This document shows, in pieces, positions 1-7,614 of a stretch of DNA of 35,522 bases. A model generated the notes under the pieces. That model saw only the letters and a program-made list of their open reading frames with translations, made no database searches and was not told where the DNA came from. Where the stretch lies: assembly GCA_910579325.1 (NCBI GenBank), contig CAJTTU010000014.1:18309-53830 (forward strand), given 5' to 3'. The DNA is from an uncultured Lachnospiraceae bacterium. GTDB lineage: Bacteria; Bacillota; Clostridia; Lachnospirales; Lachnospiraceae. Position 1 is the stretch's first letter. Every line of letters begins with the position of its first letter. The translations under genes were made by a program, and so were the position numbers.

Positions 1-1
1 G

Positions 2-859
2 GACTATTCGGATGCCTATACGGCGCTGCTCTACAGCGAGAGGATCCGGAACCAGGTAAACGACGCCCTTCTGGCAAACGGGTTTGAGGAATTTAATAAG
101 AAGCTGGACACGGCGAATGTGGATATGAAGGGCACTTCCATGTGCTACCGGGTCATTGTCCGCAGTATCGGTCTGGAGCGCACCCGGTTTCTGGCGAAAA
201 CCTATACGGAACTGCTGATAAAAGAAGCAAAGGATATTATGGGACTTAAGGGCAGAGTGATCGACGAGCCGGTGATGACCACGTATCTGACCAGAGCCAG
301 TGGCAGCGTGGAAATTTTTGAACTGGACGAACCCAGGAAGGTGTCCATTTCCTTAAGAAGCTTTCTGTCCTGGAAAAAGATTATGATTATGGGCGCGGGA
401 TTCTTTCTCTGGTGTGCGTTTGTGATGGTAAAGGTTTTCTATGATACCACGCTGCGTTCCCGGGAAGAGATCGATCAGGTGTCCGTCGTCCCCTTTTTCT
501 GCGAGGTGAAAAATGGGAAACAGGATTCTTATGAGCTGCTGGCAGCTCTTTTGGACGGGGTGAAGGAGCGTACCGGAGACGGCAGGATCCTGCTGGCCGC
601 GCCGAAGAGCAGTAAGGCGCTGACAGCCGTGTTTGAGGGGACAGAGAAAGCGCTGGCGGACAGGCACTCGGACGTAGAGCTGTCCATGGCAGAGGGACTT
701 GTGGTTTCGGCAGAGGCGCTGGATCAGGCGAAGGCGGCAGGGGCGGTGTTTCTGTTTGTCACCGTCGATCAGGATTCCGCTGAGGATACCCACCAGGCCT
801 TCGCCAATCTGTCGGTGGTCGGCGCTGGTATGTACGGCTATATCGCGGGAATGCGTTAG
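2..859 (+). CDS. Wzz-like chain-length determinant with degenerate BY-kinase-like C-terminus (5' partial)
   Basis: The reading frame is open from base 2, so the N-terminus lies outside the window. The visible part ends a Wzz/YveK-type polysaccharide co-polymerase. A soluble segment, rich in charged residues and partly helical, leads to a membrane segment (IMIMGAGFFLWCAFVMVKVF, about 390-450) and then the RSREEI-type stretch that normally precedes a bacterial tyrosine kinase. The last 110 residues follow the BY-kinase layout: a strand ILLAAP, a helix, SAEALDQAKAAGAVFLFVTVDQDS, and GAGMYGYIAG. The Walker A lysine loop is replaced by APKSSKALT, and no tyrosine cluster ends the protein. Members of this family regulate chain length and export with Wzy at the membrane. 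The gene ends 14 bases before the initiating transferase, so it belongs to the same operon. The co-polymerase call is firm; the pseudokinase reading is inference. Confidence 0.8.
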   Translation, partial: DYSDAYTALLYSERIRNQVNDALLANGFEEFNKKLDTANVDMKGTSMCYRVIVRSIGLERTRFLAKTYTELLIKEAKDIMGLKGRVIDEPVMTTYLTRASGSVEIFELDEPRKVSISLRSFLSWKKIMIMGAGFFLWCAFVMVKVFYDTTLRSREEIDQVSVVPFFCEVKNGKQDSYELLAALLDGVKERTGDGRILLAAPKSSKALTAVFEGTEKALADRHSDVELSMAEGLVVSAEALDQAKAAGAVFLFVTVDQDSAEDTHQAFANLSVVGAGMYGYIAGMR

Positions 860-873
860 AAAAAAGAAAGCCT

Positions 874-2352
874 ATGAATGTAAAATACGAAAAATACAAA
901 CGTGTATACCGGATGCTGGCCACGCTGATTATGGTAGCCGTGGAGGCTGCCATTTTCTGGTATGTATGGATGACTTATTATAACGTGGATGAAGTGATGG
1001 GAGCGGGCCTAACCTATGCCAAGCGGGGCAACTATGTGATGACGGGCCTGTATGTGATTTTCCTGTTCACCTTTATGAATCTGTACGGCGCATCCAAGAT
1101 CGGTTATCAGAAGCTGACCAACATGGTATACTCCCAGAGTCTTTCCGTGGTCTGCGTCAATGTGATTACCTACCTGGAGACCTCTCTGATGTCAAACAGG
1201 ATGGCTGTGGTATCGCCGATTCTGTTTATGACCGTGGCGGATGTGGCGAGTATTATCGTCGTGTCTTTTATTCTGAACTATGGCTATACCAGAATGTTTC
1301 CGCCCAGAAAGCTGCTGTTTGTCTATGGGGATTATCCGGAGAGCGCGGCGAACCTGTTTTATAAGATGAACGGCAGGAAGGAAAAATATCTGATCGACGA
1401 TCAGGTCCACTACAGCCTTGGATTTCCGGCGCTGAAAGAAAAAATCGACGCCCATCCTCAGGGAGTGATTATGTGCGACGTGCCGGTTCATCTGAGAAAT
1501 AAGCTGATCAAGTATTGTTACGGGGGGTCGATCCGGGTTTACGTATGTCCCAGCATTTCAGATATCATTCTGCGAAACTCGGAGGATCTTCATTTCTTTG
1601 ACACGCCGATTTTTCTGGCGAGAAACGGCGGTATGAGTATCGAGCAGAAGCTGATCAAGCGTCTGATGGATATCGTCATCTCCGGGGTGGGGCTGATTGT
1701 GGCGTCTCCTTTTATGCTGTTCACTGCCCTTGCGATCAAGCTGTATGACGGCGGGCCGGTGTTTTACCGTCAGGCCAGAGCCACCAACGGGGGCAGAGTA
1801 TTTTATATTACCAAGTTCCGCAGTATGATTGTCAACGCGGAGCAGGACGGGCGGGTAATTCCGGCCACGGAGCGGGATCCCAGAATTACGCCGGTGGGCC
1901 ATATCATCCGGGCGACCCGTATGGACGAGCTGCCCCAGCTTCTGGATATCCTGAAAGGGGATATGAGCGTGGTGGGTCCCAGACCGGAACGGCTGGAGCA
2001 TGTGGAGAAATATACGAAGGACATTCCCGAGTTCGGGTTCCGTCTCAAGGTAAAGGGCGGGCTGACGGGTTTTGCCCAGATTTACGGAAAGTATAATACG
2101 TCTGCTTACGATAAGCTGAAGCTAGATATGATGTATATTGAGAACTATTCGGTGCTTCTGGATATCAAGCTGATTCTGATGACGGTGAAGATTCTGTTTA
2201 TGAAGGAAAGCACCGAAGGATTTACCGACGAAAAGTCCTCTGATATGACCCGGATCGGGCTGGAAGGGGCAAAAGGACGGATGGGAGAACAGCCGCAGGG
2301 ACAGGCGGAAGAACAGACAGGGGAGCAGGTGGAAAAAGGCGATGGGAGCTGA
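874..2352 (+). CDS. Polyprenyl-phosphate sugar-1-phosphate transferase (initiating transferase)
   Basis: This enzyme family transfers a sugar-1-phosphate from a UDP-sugar to undecaprenyl phosphate and so starts the repeat unit. There are four N-terminal membrane segments (about residues 13-35, 54-73, 84-105 and 110-134), a cytoplasmic Rossmann-like region, and a fifth membrane segment (about 265-290). The conserved catalytic domain follows: KFRSM near 315, then DELPQLLDILKGDMSVVGPRP (about 351-371) and a GLTGFAQ element near 397. This matches the WbaP/WcaJ type (bacterial sugar transferase family) at the usual length of about 460-490. Which sugar is transferred cannot be read from the sequence. 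Residues from about 463 form a Gln/Glu/Gly-rich tail that is not part of the family fold. The stop overlaps the next gene by 11 bases, which suggests translational coupling. Confidence 0.93.
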   Translation: MNVKYEKYKRVYRMLATLIMVAVEAAIFWYVWMTYYNVDEVMGAGLTYAKRGNYVMTGLYVIFLFTFMNLYGASKIGYQKLTNMVYSQSLSVVCVNVITYLETSLMSNRMAVVSPILFMTVADVASIIVVSFILNYGYTRMFPPRKLLFVYGDYPESAANLFYKMNGRKEKYLIDDQVHYSLGFPALKEKIDAHPQGVIMCDVPVHLRNKLIKYCYGGSIRVYVCPSISDIILRNSEDLHFFDTPIFLARNGGMSIEQKLIKRLMDIVISGVGLIVASPFMLFTALAIKLYDGGPVFYRQARATNGGRVFYITKFRSMIVNAEQDGRVIPATERDPRITPVGHIIRATRMDELPQLLDILKGDMSVVGPRPERLEHVEKYTKDIPEFGFRLKVKGGLTGFAQIYGKYNTSAYDKLKLDMMYIENYSVLLDIKLILMTVKILFMKESTEGFTDEKSSDMTRIGLEGAKGRMGEQPQGQAEEQTGEQVEKGDGS

Positions 2353-3193
2353 AGGTAAAAAGGATGGAGCGCAGGGAACAGGAAAGCCGGACGTTACGGT
2401 CGGGTCAGACAGAGCGATTGGCCGGAAGGAGGAAAAACAGCCGGTAAACCGGGAACCGACGGTTACTGTGATTACCGTATCCTGTAACAGTCAGGCTACG
2501 ATCCGGGATACCATTGAGTCGGTGCTGCGCCAGACTTATCCCTTTGTGGAGTATCTGATTATCGACGGTCTGTCCACGGACCGGACCGTGGAGATTGCCG
2601 AGAGCTATCGGGAAGCTTTTGCCGATAAAGGGTTTCCGTATCGAATTGTGTCGGAAAAGGACGAGGGTATCTACGAGGCCATGAACAAAGGAATCGCCAT
2701 GGCAAAGGGCGATCTCATCGGTCTTTTGAACAGCGACGACTGGTACGAGGAAAACGCGGCGGCCTGCGCGGCGGCGGTATACCGGAAGACCCATTATGAC
2801 ATGATGTACGCCAATCTGCGGATGATCAAACGGGACGGAAGGGTTTTTATTAAAAGATCCCGGTACAGGAAACACTATATCACCACCAGGGAGTGGAATC
2901 ATCCCACCACCTTTATCACGAAGGAAATGTACGGCATCTATCAGTATGCCTGCAAGGGCAACGCCGACGATCTGGACCTGATGCTGCGGATCCGTAAGGA
3001 TGGGCGTAAAGTAGTGGTGGTACCGAAGGTGCTGGCCAACTACCGCCTGGGCGGCTCCAGCAATCAGAAACAGCCGAAGGTGGCCTGGAATCGTTTTCTG
3101 TCGAAATACAGGGCTTACAGGGATAATGGTTACAGCCGCTGGTATCTGATCGAGTGTATCCTGATGGAGGGCGGGAAATTAATTCTTGCCTAG
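2342..3193 (+). CDS. Glycosyltransferase family 2
   Basis: A GT-A fold glycosyltransferase predicted to add a sugar to the lipid-linked repeat unit at the cytoplasmic face of the membrane. Family motifs are clear: TVITVSCNS at the start of the fold (about residue 42), DGLSTDRT (about 74-81), EKDEGIYEAMNKGIAMAKGD, and the nucleotide-sugar-binding NSDDWY. Near the end are the NADDLDLMLR region and the NYRLGGSS segment, typical of WcaA-like enzymes. The first 38 or so residues are a hydrophilic Gly/Lys/Glu-rich leader without resemblance to the family. No ATG or GTG closer to the fold is in frame, so the leader is probably translated. It overlaps the 3' end of the preceding gene in another frame. 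The acceptor and donor are unknown. Confidence 0.9.
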   Translation: MGAEGKKDGAQGTGKPDVTVGSDRAIGRKEEKQPVNREPTVTVITVSCNSQATIRDTIESVLRQTYPFVEYLIIDGLSTDRTVEIAESYREAFADKGFPYRIVSEKDEGIYEAMNKGIAMAKGDLIGLLNSDDWYEENAAACAAAVYRKTHYDMMYANLRMIKRDGRVFIKRSRYRKHYITTREWNHPTTFITKEMYGIYQYACKGNADDLDLMLRIRKDGRKVVVVPKVLANYRLGGSSNQKQPKVAWNRFLSKYRAYRDNGYSRWYLIECILMEGGKLILA

Positions 3194-3213
3194 CGGAACT
3201 TTATATAGAGGTG
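3193..3213 (+). promoter_or_regulatory. GCGGAACT box plus ribosome binding site
   Basis: The octamer GCGGAACT is followed by an AT-rich spacer and GAGGTG, six bases before the ATG at 3219. The same arrangement occurs upstream of the genes starting at 17451, 31799 and 35007. The ribosome binding site decides the start of the acetyltransferase. The role of the octamer is unknown. Confidence 0.5.
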
Positions 3214-3218
3214 TTATT

Positions 3219-3776
3219 ATGTCAAAAGTAAACAGCTATCTGCCCCGTCTGGGCCTGAAACTGAACCGCGTAACCTACGGAAAAGGCTTAAAGCTTGGGG
3301 GCTGGCCTTTGATCTTCCGTTTTCCCCAGGCGAGGATTACAATCGGCCGCGACTGCGGGATTAACAGCAATTTTATCTCCAATCTGATCGGTCTGTATCA
3401 GCGGACCATTATCATCGCCCGGGGAAAGGGAAAGATAAAGATCGGCAGTCATGTGGGCATCTCCGGAAGCACCATCTATGCCAGAAAGCGGATCGAGATC
3501 GGAGACGATTGTGTGATCGGCGCCAACTGCAAGATTTTTGACAATGACTTTCATTCTCTGGAACCGGAAGAACGGCGTAAGGATATTTACGACAATCTGG
3601 TAACGAAGCCGGTGGTGATCGGGAAAAATGTATTTGTAGGCTGTAACTCGATTATCTTAAAAGGAACCCGGATCGGCGACAACTGCGTGGTGGGCGCCGG
3701 GAGCGTGGTGAGCGGAACCTTCGAGTCTGGCTGCGTGATCGCGGGGAATCCGGCCAGAGTGATCAGAAAGGTGTGA
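3219..3776 (+). CDS. Hexapeptide-repeat acyltransferase (maltose/galactoside O-acetyltransferase type)
   Basis: A left-handed beta-helix acyltransferase that probably O-acetylates a sugar of the exopolysaccharide from acetyl-CoA. Hexapeptide turns of the form [I/V]GxxCxIG recur through the protein: ITIGRDCGINSN, IKIGSHVGISGS, IEIGDDCVIGANC. The active-site region KIFDNDFHSL carries the expected histidine. The end has the family signature VGAGSVVSG then IAGNPARVIRK. The ATG at 3219 is preferred over an upstream in-frame codon at 3186, because GAGGTG sits at the right distance and the upstream codon lies inside the preceding gene. It is a paralogue of the gene at 9749 and of the N-terminal domain of the fusion at 4801. 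The acceptor is unknown. Confidence 0.88.
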   Translation: MSKVNSYLPRLGLKLNRVTYGKGLKLGGWPLIFRFPQARITIGRDCGINSNFISNLIGLYQRTIIIARGKGKIKIGSHVGISGSTIYARKRIEIGDDCVIGANCKIFDNDFHSLEPEERRKDIYDNLVTKPVVIGKNVFVGCNSIILKGTRIGDNCVVGAGSVVSGTFESGCVIAGNPARVIRKV

Positions 3777-3779
3777 AAA

Positions 3780-4664
3780 ATGGCGGATCTGACCGTATTG
3801 ATTATTACAAAAAACGAGGAAAAGAATATCAGAAAATGCATCCGTTCCCTGCGGGGAATCGCCGAAAGAATCGTAGTGGTGGACAGCTTCAGCGCGGACC
3901 GGACGGCGGCGCTGGCGAAAAAACTGGGGGCAGACGTCTATACCCATCCATTTGAGGATCATGCCTCTCAGTTAAACTGGGGATTGGAAGATACGAATAT
4001 TTCCACCGAATGGGTGATGCGGGTGGATGCCGATGAAGAGCTGACGAAGGAGCTGACAGAGGAGATCCGCCGTAAGCTGCCCAGGCTACCTGAACGGGTG
4101 ACTGGAGTGATGCTGCGCCGCCGGGTTTATTTTATGGGCCGCTGGATTAAGCATGGGGGCATCTATCCCACTTATCTGCTGCGGATTTTCCGCCATGGAA
4201 AGGCTTACTGCGAGCAGGCGCTGATGGATGAGCATTTTCTGCTGACTGATGGAGAGAGCGTTCGTTTTTCGAAAGATTTTATTGACAACAACACCAAGGA
4301 TCTGGGATGGTGGACCAATAAACACAACTGGTATTCTAACAAGGAACTGGAAGAGCATCTGGAGCAGCAGCAGTCCTTAAAACAGGGGACGACCATGAAG
4401 CCCAGACTGTTCGGCGGGCAGGCAGAGCGGAAACGGTGGCTGAAATATATGATCTATTACCGGACGCCGCTGATGCGCAGGGCACACTGGTATTTTCTGT
4501 ACCGGTATATCTTCCGGCTGGGGTTTTTAGACGGACCGGAAGGACTAGCTTTTCACTTTCTGCAGGGCTACTGGTACCGTTTTCTGGTGGATGCCAAGAT
4601 TTACGAGCATGAAAAGCTGCACAGTGCCGTGAAAAAATCGGGAGCGCTGGAGGCGGAAAGCTGA
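3780..4664 (+). CDS. Glycosyltransferase family 2, WaaE/KdtX-like
   Basis: A GT2 enzyme of the subgroup first named for lipopolysaccharide core beta-glucosyltransferases and now known in many Gram-positive capsule loci. The fold begins at residue 3 with TVLIITKNEEKNI. It continues with IVVVDSFSADRT (the nucleotide-binding Asp) and WVMRVDADEELT (the DxD metal site). A HGGIYPTYLLRIFR segment and an aromatic, basic C-terminus (about 215-270) fit membrane association. The start lies three bases after the previous stop, with GAAAGGTG upstream, so the two genes are tightly coupled. It should act on the lipid-linked intermediate in the cytoplasm. Donor and acceptor cannot be inferred. Confidence 0.9.
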   Translation: MADLTVLIITKNEEKNIRKCIRSLRGIAERIVVVDSFSADRTAALAKKLGADVYTHPFEDHASQLNWGLEDTNISTEWVMRVDADEELTKELTEEIRRKLPRLPERVTGVMLRRRVYFMGRWIKHGGIYPTYLLRIFRHGKAYCEQALMDEHFLLTDGESVRFSKDFIDNNTKDLGWWTNKHNWYSNKELEEHLEQQQSLKQGTTMKPRLFGGQAERKRWLKYMIYYRTPLMRRAHWYFLYRYIFRLGFLDGPEGLAFHFLQGYWYRFLVDAKIYEHEKLHSAVKKSGALEAES

Positions 4665-4800
4665 CGGTGGAGCTATGAAACGGAGATGCTGGCAGCAGGG
4701 CAGCAAAATGGAAAAGTGGCCTTGCGCGCGGCGATAACCGGAAAGACGGCGAAAAGGGGAACAGAAACAGGCGCGGCGGATGCGTCGGAAAGAGGAAGGA

Positions 4801-7476
4801 ATGCGCAGATTACTTGTATTACTGCAGAATATCATAAAGCTGCCGAAACGGTTTTTCAGCAAGGTTTCGATTCTGGCCCTGCTGTCTGACAGCGAGGTGG
4901 ACGATACGGCGGCCATCTGTGCCGGGGCTCGGTTTTACAGAAGTAAGCTGGGACGGTATTCTTACGTGGGACGGACCACATTCATTACCAACGCGACGAT
5001 CGGCAACTTCTGTTCTATCGCCGGAAACTGCAATATCGGCGGAACCGGACATCCCTTAAACTGGGTATCCACCTCGTCGGTGTTTCACAAATGGGACAAT
5101 ATTCTGAAAAAGAATTTTGCCCGCCATGAGTATGATATTTTTCAGCAGACCACGATTGGCAATGATGTGTGGATTGCCACGAATGCCATGATCCGGGCCG
5201 GGGTTACGATTGGCGACGGCGCGGTAATCGGCATGGGCGCGATTGTGACAAAGGATGTGGGTCCGTATGAGATCTGGGCCGGAAATCCGGCCAGACTGAT
5301 TCGGAAACGGTTTGATGAGGAGACGATCAGACGGCTGTCAGAGACAAAATGGTGGGACTGGCCGGATGAGAAAATCAGCAAGTATGCGCCGCTGACGAAG
5401 GATGTGGGGGCGTTTCTGAATAAGGCGCTGGCGGCGCAAAAAAAAAGACTGCTGATCCTCTCCATTTTTCCGGCGCCCTACCGGGTGACGGTGTTCCGGG
5501 AGCTGGCGAAGCATTATGACGTCGATCTGTTCTTTGAGGTGGTACACAACCAGGACCGGAACGCGGACTGGTTTGTGGAAAGCGACGAGTTTAAGGTGCT
5601 GAATACGCCTGAGAATAAACGGGCTTACGGGCGATGCCTGAAAAATATTAAAACTTATGATATGGTACTGGCCTACGACTATTTCAGCAAACGGGCCAAT
5701 CTTCTGATGCTGCGCTGTATGAAGGCCGGGGTTCCCTATGCCATCAACTGCGACGGCGCGTTTATCAACGACCGGCTTCTGAAAAAAGCGGTGAAGCGGC
5801 TGTTTGTCTCCCATGCGGCGCTCTGTTTTGCCAGCGGTTCTTTCGCGGGAAAGTATTTCCTGCACTATGGGGCGAAAAAGGAACGGATTTTTTATCATCA
5901 TTTTACGTCTCTGTCCGAAGCGGATTACCTGGAAAAGCCTCTTTCCGGTGAAGAAAAAACGGCGCTGCGGGACCATCTCGGCATCAAGGACAGACCAACG
6001 GTTCTGACTGTAGGTCAGTTTATTCCCCGAAAGGGTTTTGATATTTTGCTGCGGGCCTGGGAACAGGTGGAGACTGACGCAAATCTTGTGATCGTTGGCG
6101 GAGGCGGCGAAAAGCAGGCATATTTGGACTATATACGGGATCACCGGCTTAAAAATGTGATGATTCTGGATTTTATGGAAAAGGAGCGTCTGGATCAGAT
6201 GTACCGCCAGGCGGATCTGTTTGTGCTACCCACCAGAGAGGATGTGTGGGGGCTGGTAGTGAATGAAGCCATGGCAAACGGCCTTCCGGTGATCGCCACA
6301 GACCGGTGTATCGCCGGCATGGAGCTGATCCGGCCGGGAAAGAACGGCTATGTGATCCCGGCGGAAAATCCCCGGCGGCTGGCTATGGCGATCAATCGCC
6401 TTCTGTCCAATCCGAAGAAAATGGAAACCATGGGGCGGAACAGTCTGGCAGCCGTAAAGGGAAAGACCGTGCAGGATATCGCCGCAGGGCATATCCGGGC
6501 AATCGACGGCTGTCTGCGCGACAGGGGAAAATGGGATGGTCCGCTGAAAGAAGATGCTTCCCCTGATGAGAATAGTGGAGGTGAGACTGGTTCCGGCGGT
6601 ATGTCTGTGGAACTGTCCGGAAGAACGCAGCCCCGGGTATACGTCGTGACCTCCGTGCACAACCGCTATGAGATCACAAAGAAATACCTTTCCGTCCTCA
6701 AGCGGCAGACATATAAAAATCTGTTTCTGGTACTTGTGGACGACGGCTGTACGGACGGCACGGCAAAGATGGTGAAGCAGGAATTTCCCCATTCCGTGAT
6801 TCTTCACGGAGACGGAGACCTGTGGTGGGCCGGCGGCCTGCAAAAGGCGTACCTGTGGATGAAGAAACATGTAAAGGATATGGATGCACCGGTATTGATC
6901 AATAATGACGACGTGGACTACGGGGATGATTATATCGGGACAGGCGTCCGTCTGCTGAAAGCACATCCGGAAACCATGGTGGCGGGCAGCGGTTACGGCG
7001 CTGACGGCAAAAAACAGCTGGACGGCATTTTCTACCATAATTTTAAAGACGGCACCGGCTCTTTGCTGCCTCCGGGCAGAGAGAGCAACGCGGCGTCTAC
7101 CCGGAGCCTGTTTCTGACCGTGGGGGACTGGATGAAAACCGGAGGGATGCATCCGGTGTTGCTGCCTCACTATATGTCGGACTTTGAATTTACGATTCGT
7201 GCGTACCGGAAAGGGATTAAACTGCGCTCATTTCCGGAACTGACTTATACTTTTGACGAGAAAACGACCGGGGAGAGCGAATATGAGAAGCTGACCTTAA
7301 AAAAGGTATTCAGCAGGCGCTCTAATTATAATCCCTTTTACCGGATTTCTTTTGTGCTGCTGTCTACGCCGCCTGCCCTTCTGCCTGTCCATCTGTTTCA
7401 TCAGCTTGGACGGTTTGTAAACAAGCCGGGGCTGTTGAAAAAACTGGCAGCTAAGAAAGTCCATGGCGAAAAATAA
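4801..7476 (+). CDS. Three-domain fusion: hexapeptide acetyltransferase, GT4 and GT2
   Basis: One uninterrupted frame of 891 codons encodes three enzymes normally found as separate proteins. Residues 1 to about 205 are a CatB-type left-handed beta-helix acetyltransferase, with IGNFCSIAGNC, the active-site GTGHPLNW histidine, IGNDVWIATNA and WAGNPARLIRK. Residues about 215-590 are a GT-B fold GT4 glycosyltransferase, with VGQFIPRKGFDILLRAW and the EDVWGLVVNEAMANGLPVIA nucleotide-sugar site. A Gly/Ser/Asp/Glu-rich linker covers about 575-608. Residues about 610-891 are a GT2 enzyme, with DDGCTDGT, GDLWWAGGLQ and INNDDVDYG. The ATG at 4801 is chosen because GAGGAAGGA directly precedes it; an in-frame ATG at 4780 lacks such a site. 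Nine A lie at the first junction (5438-5446). The fusion would put two consecutive sugar transfers and an acetylation in one chain, unless it is an assembly error. Confidence 0.87.
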   Translation: MRRLLVLLQNIIKLPKRFFSKVSILALLSDSEVDDTAAICAGARFYRSKLGRYSYVGRTTFITNATIGNFCSIAGNCNIGGTGHPLNWVSTSSVFHKWDNILKKNFARHEYDIFQQTTIGNDVWIATNAMIRAGVTIGDGAVIGMGAIVTKDVGPYEIWAGNPARLIRKRFDEETIRRLSETKWWDWPDEKISKYAPLTKDVGAFLNKALAAQKKRLLILSIFPAPYRVTVFRELAKHYDVDLFFEVVHNQDRNADWFVESDEFKVLNTPENKRAYGRCLKNIKTYDMVLAYDYFSKRANLLMLRCMKAGVPYAINCDGAFINDRLLKKAVKRLFVSHAALCFASGSFAGKYFLHYGAKKERIFYHHFTSLSEADYLEKPLSGEEKTALRDHLGIKDRPTVLTVGQFIPRKGFDILLRAWEQVETDANLVIVGGGGEKQAYLDYIRDHRLKNVMILDFMEKERLDQMYRQADLFVLPTREDVWGLVVNEAMANGLPVIATDRCIAGMELIRPGKNGYVIPAENPRRLAMAINRLLSNPKKMETMGRNSLAAVKGKTVQDIAAGHIRAIDGCLRDRGKWDGPLKEDASPDENSGGETGSGGMSVELSGRTQPRVYVVTSVHNRYEITKKYLSVLKRQTYKNLFLVLVDDGCTDGTAKMVKQEFPHSVILHGDGDLWWAGGLQKAYLWMKKHVKDMDAPVLINNDDVDYGDDYIGTGVRLLKAHPETMVAGSGYGADGKKQLDGIFYHNFKDGTGSLLPPGRESNAASTRSLFLTVGDWMKTGGMHPVLLPHYMSDFEFTIRAYRKGIKLRSFPELTYTFDEKTTGESEYEKLTLKKVFSRRSNYNPFYRISFVLLSTPPALLPVHLFHQLGRFVNKPGLLKKLAAKKVHGEK
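5438..5446 (+). repeat. A9 homopolymer at the acetyltransferase/GT4 junction
   Basis: Nine consecutive A occupy codons 213-215 of the fusion gene, exactly between two enzyme domains. With eight A the frame would stop within three codons (TGA at 5452-5454 in present coordinates), leaving a free acetyltransferase. With ten A it would stop about 25 codons later. The run is a potential site of RNA polymerase slippage or replication slippage, or a sequencing weak spot. Confidence 0.7.
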
Positions 7477-7614
7477 TAAGTGATGTCAGATTATCTATGA
7501 AAGCGGCAACAGGCCGGCTGGAGCGTGCCTGGTGTGACGCGCATCTGACAGAAAGCATTTTTTCAACACGCTGCGGGGGAGAAAATCGCGAAACTGATAC
7601 GAGAGGATCTGTCT

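Noticed and set aside
6226..7170. Long minus-strand frame of 314 codons opposite the fusion gene
   Set aside because: It is a shadow of the strongly coding + strand: no ribosome binding site, His/Arg/Gln-rich composition and no family motifs. The same holds for frames at 5338-6144 and 14370-15185.
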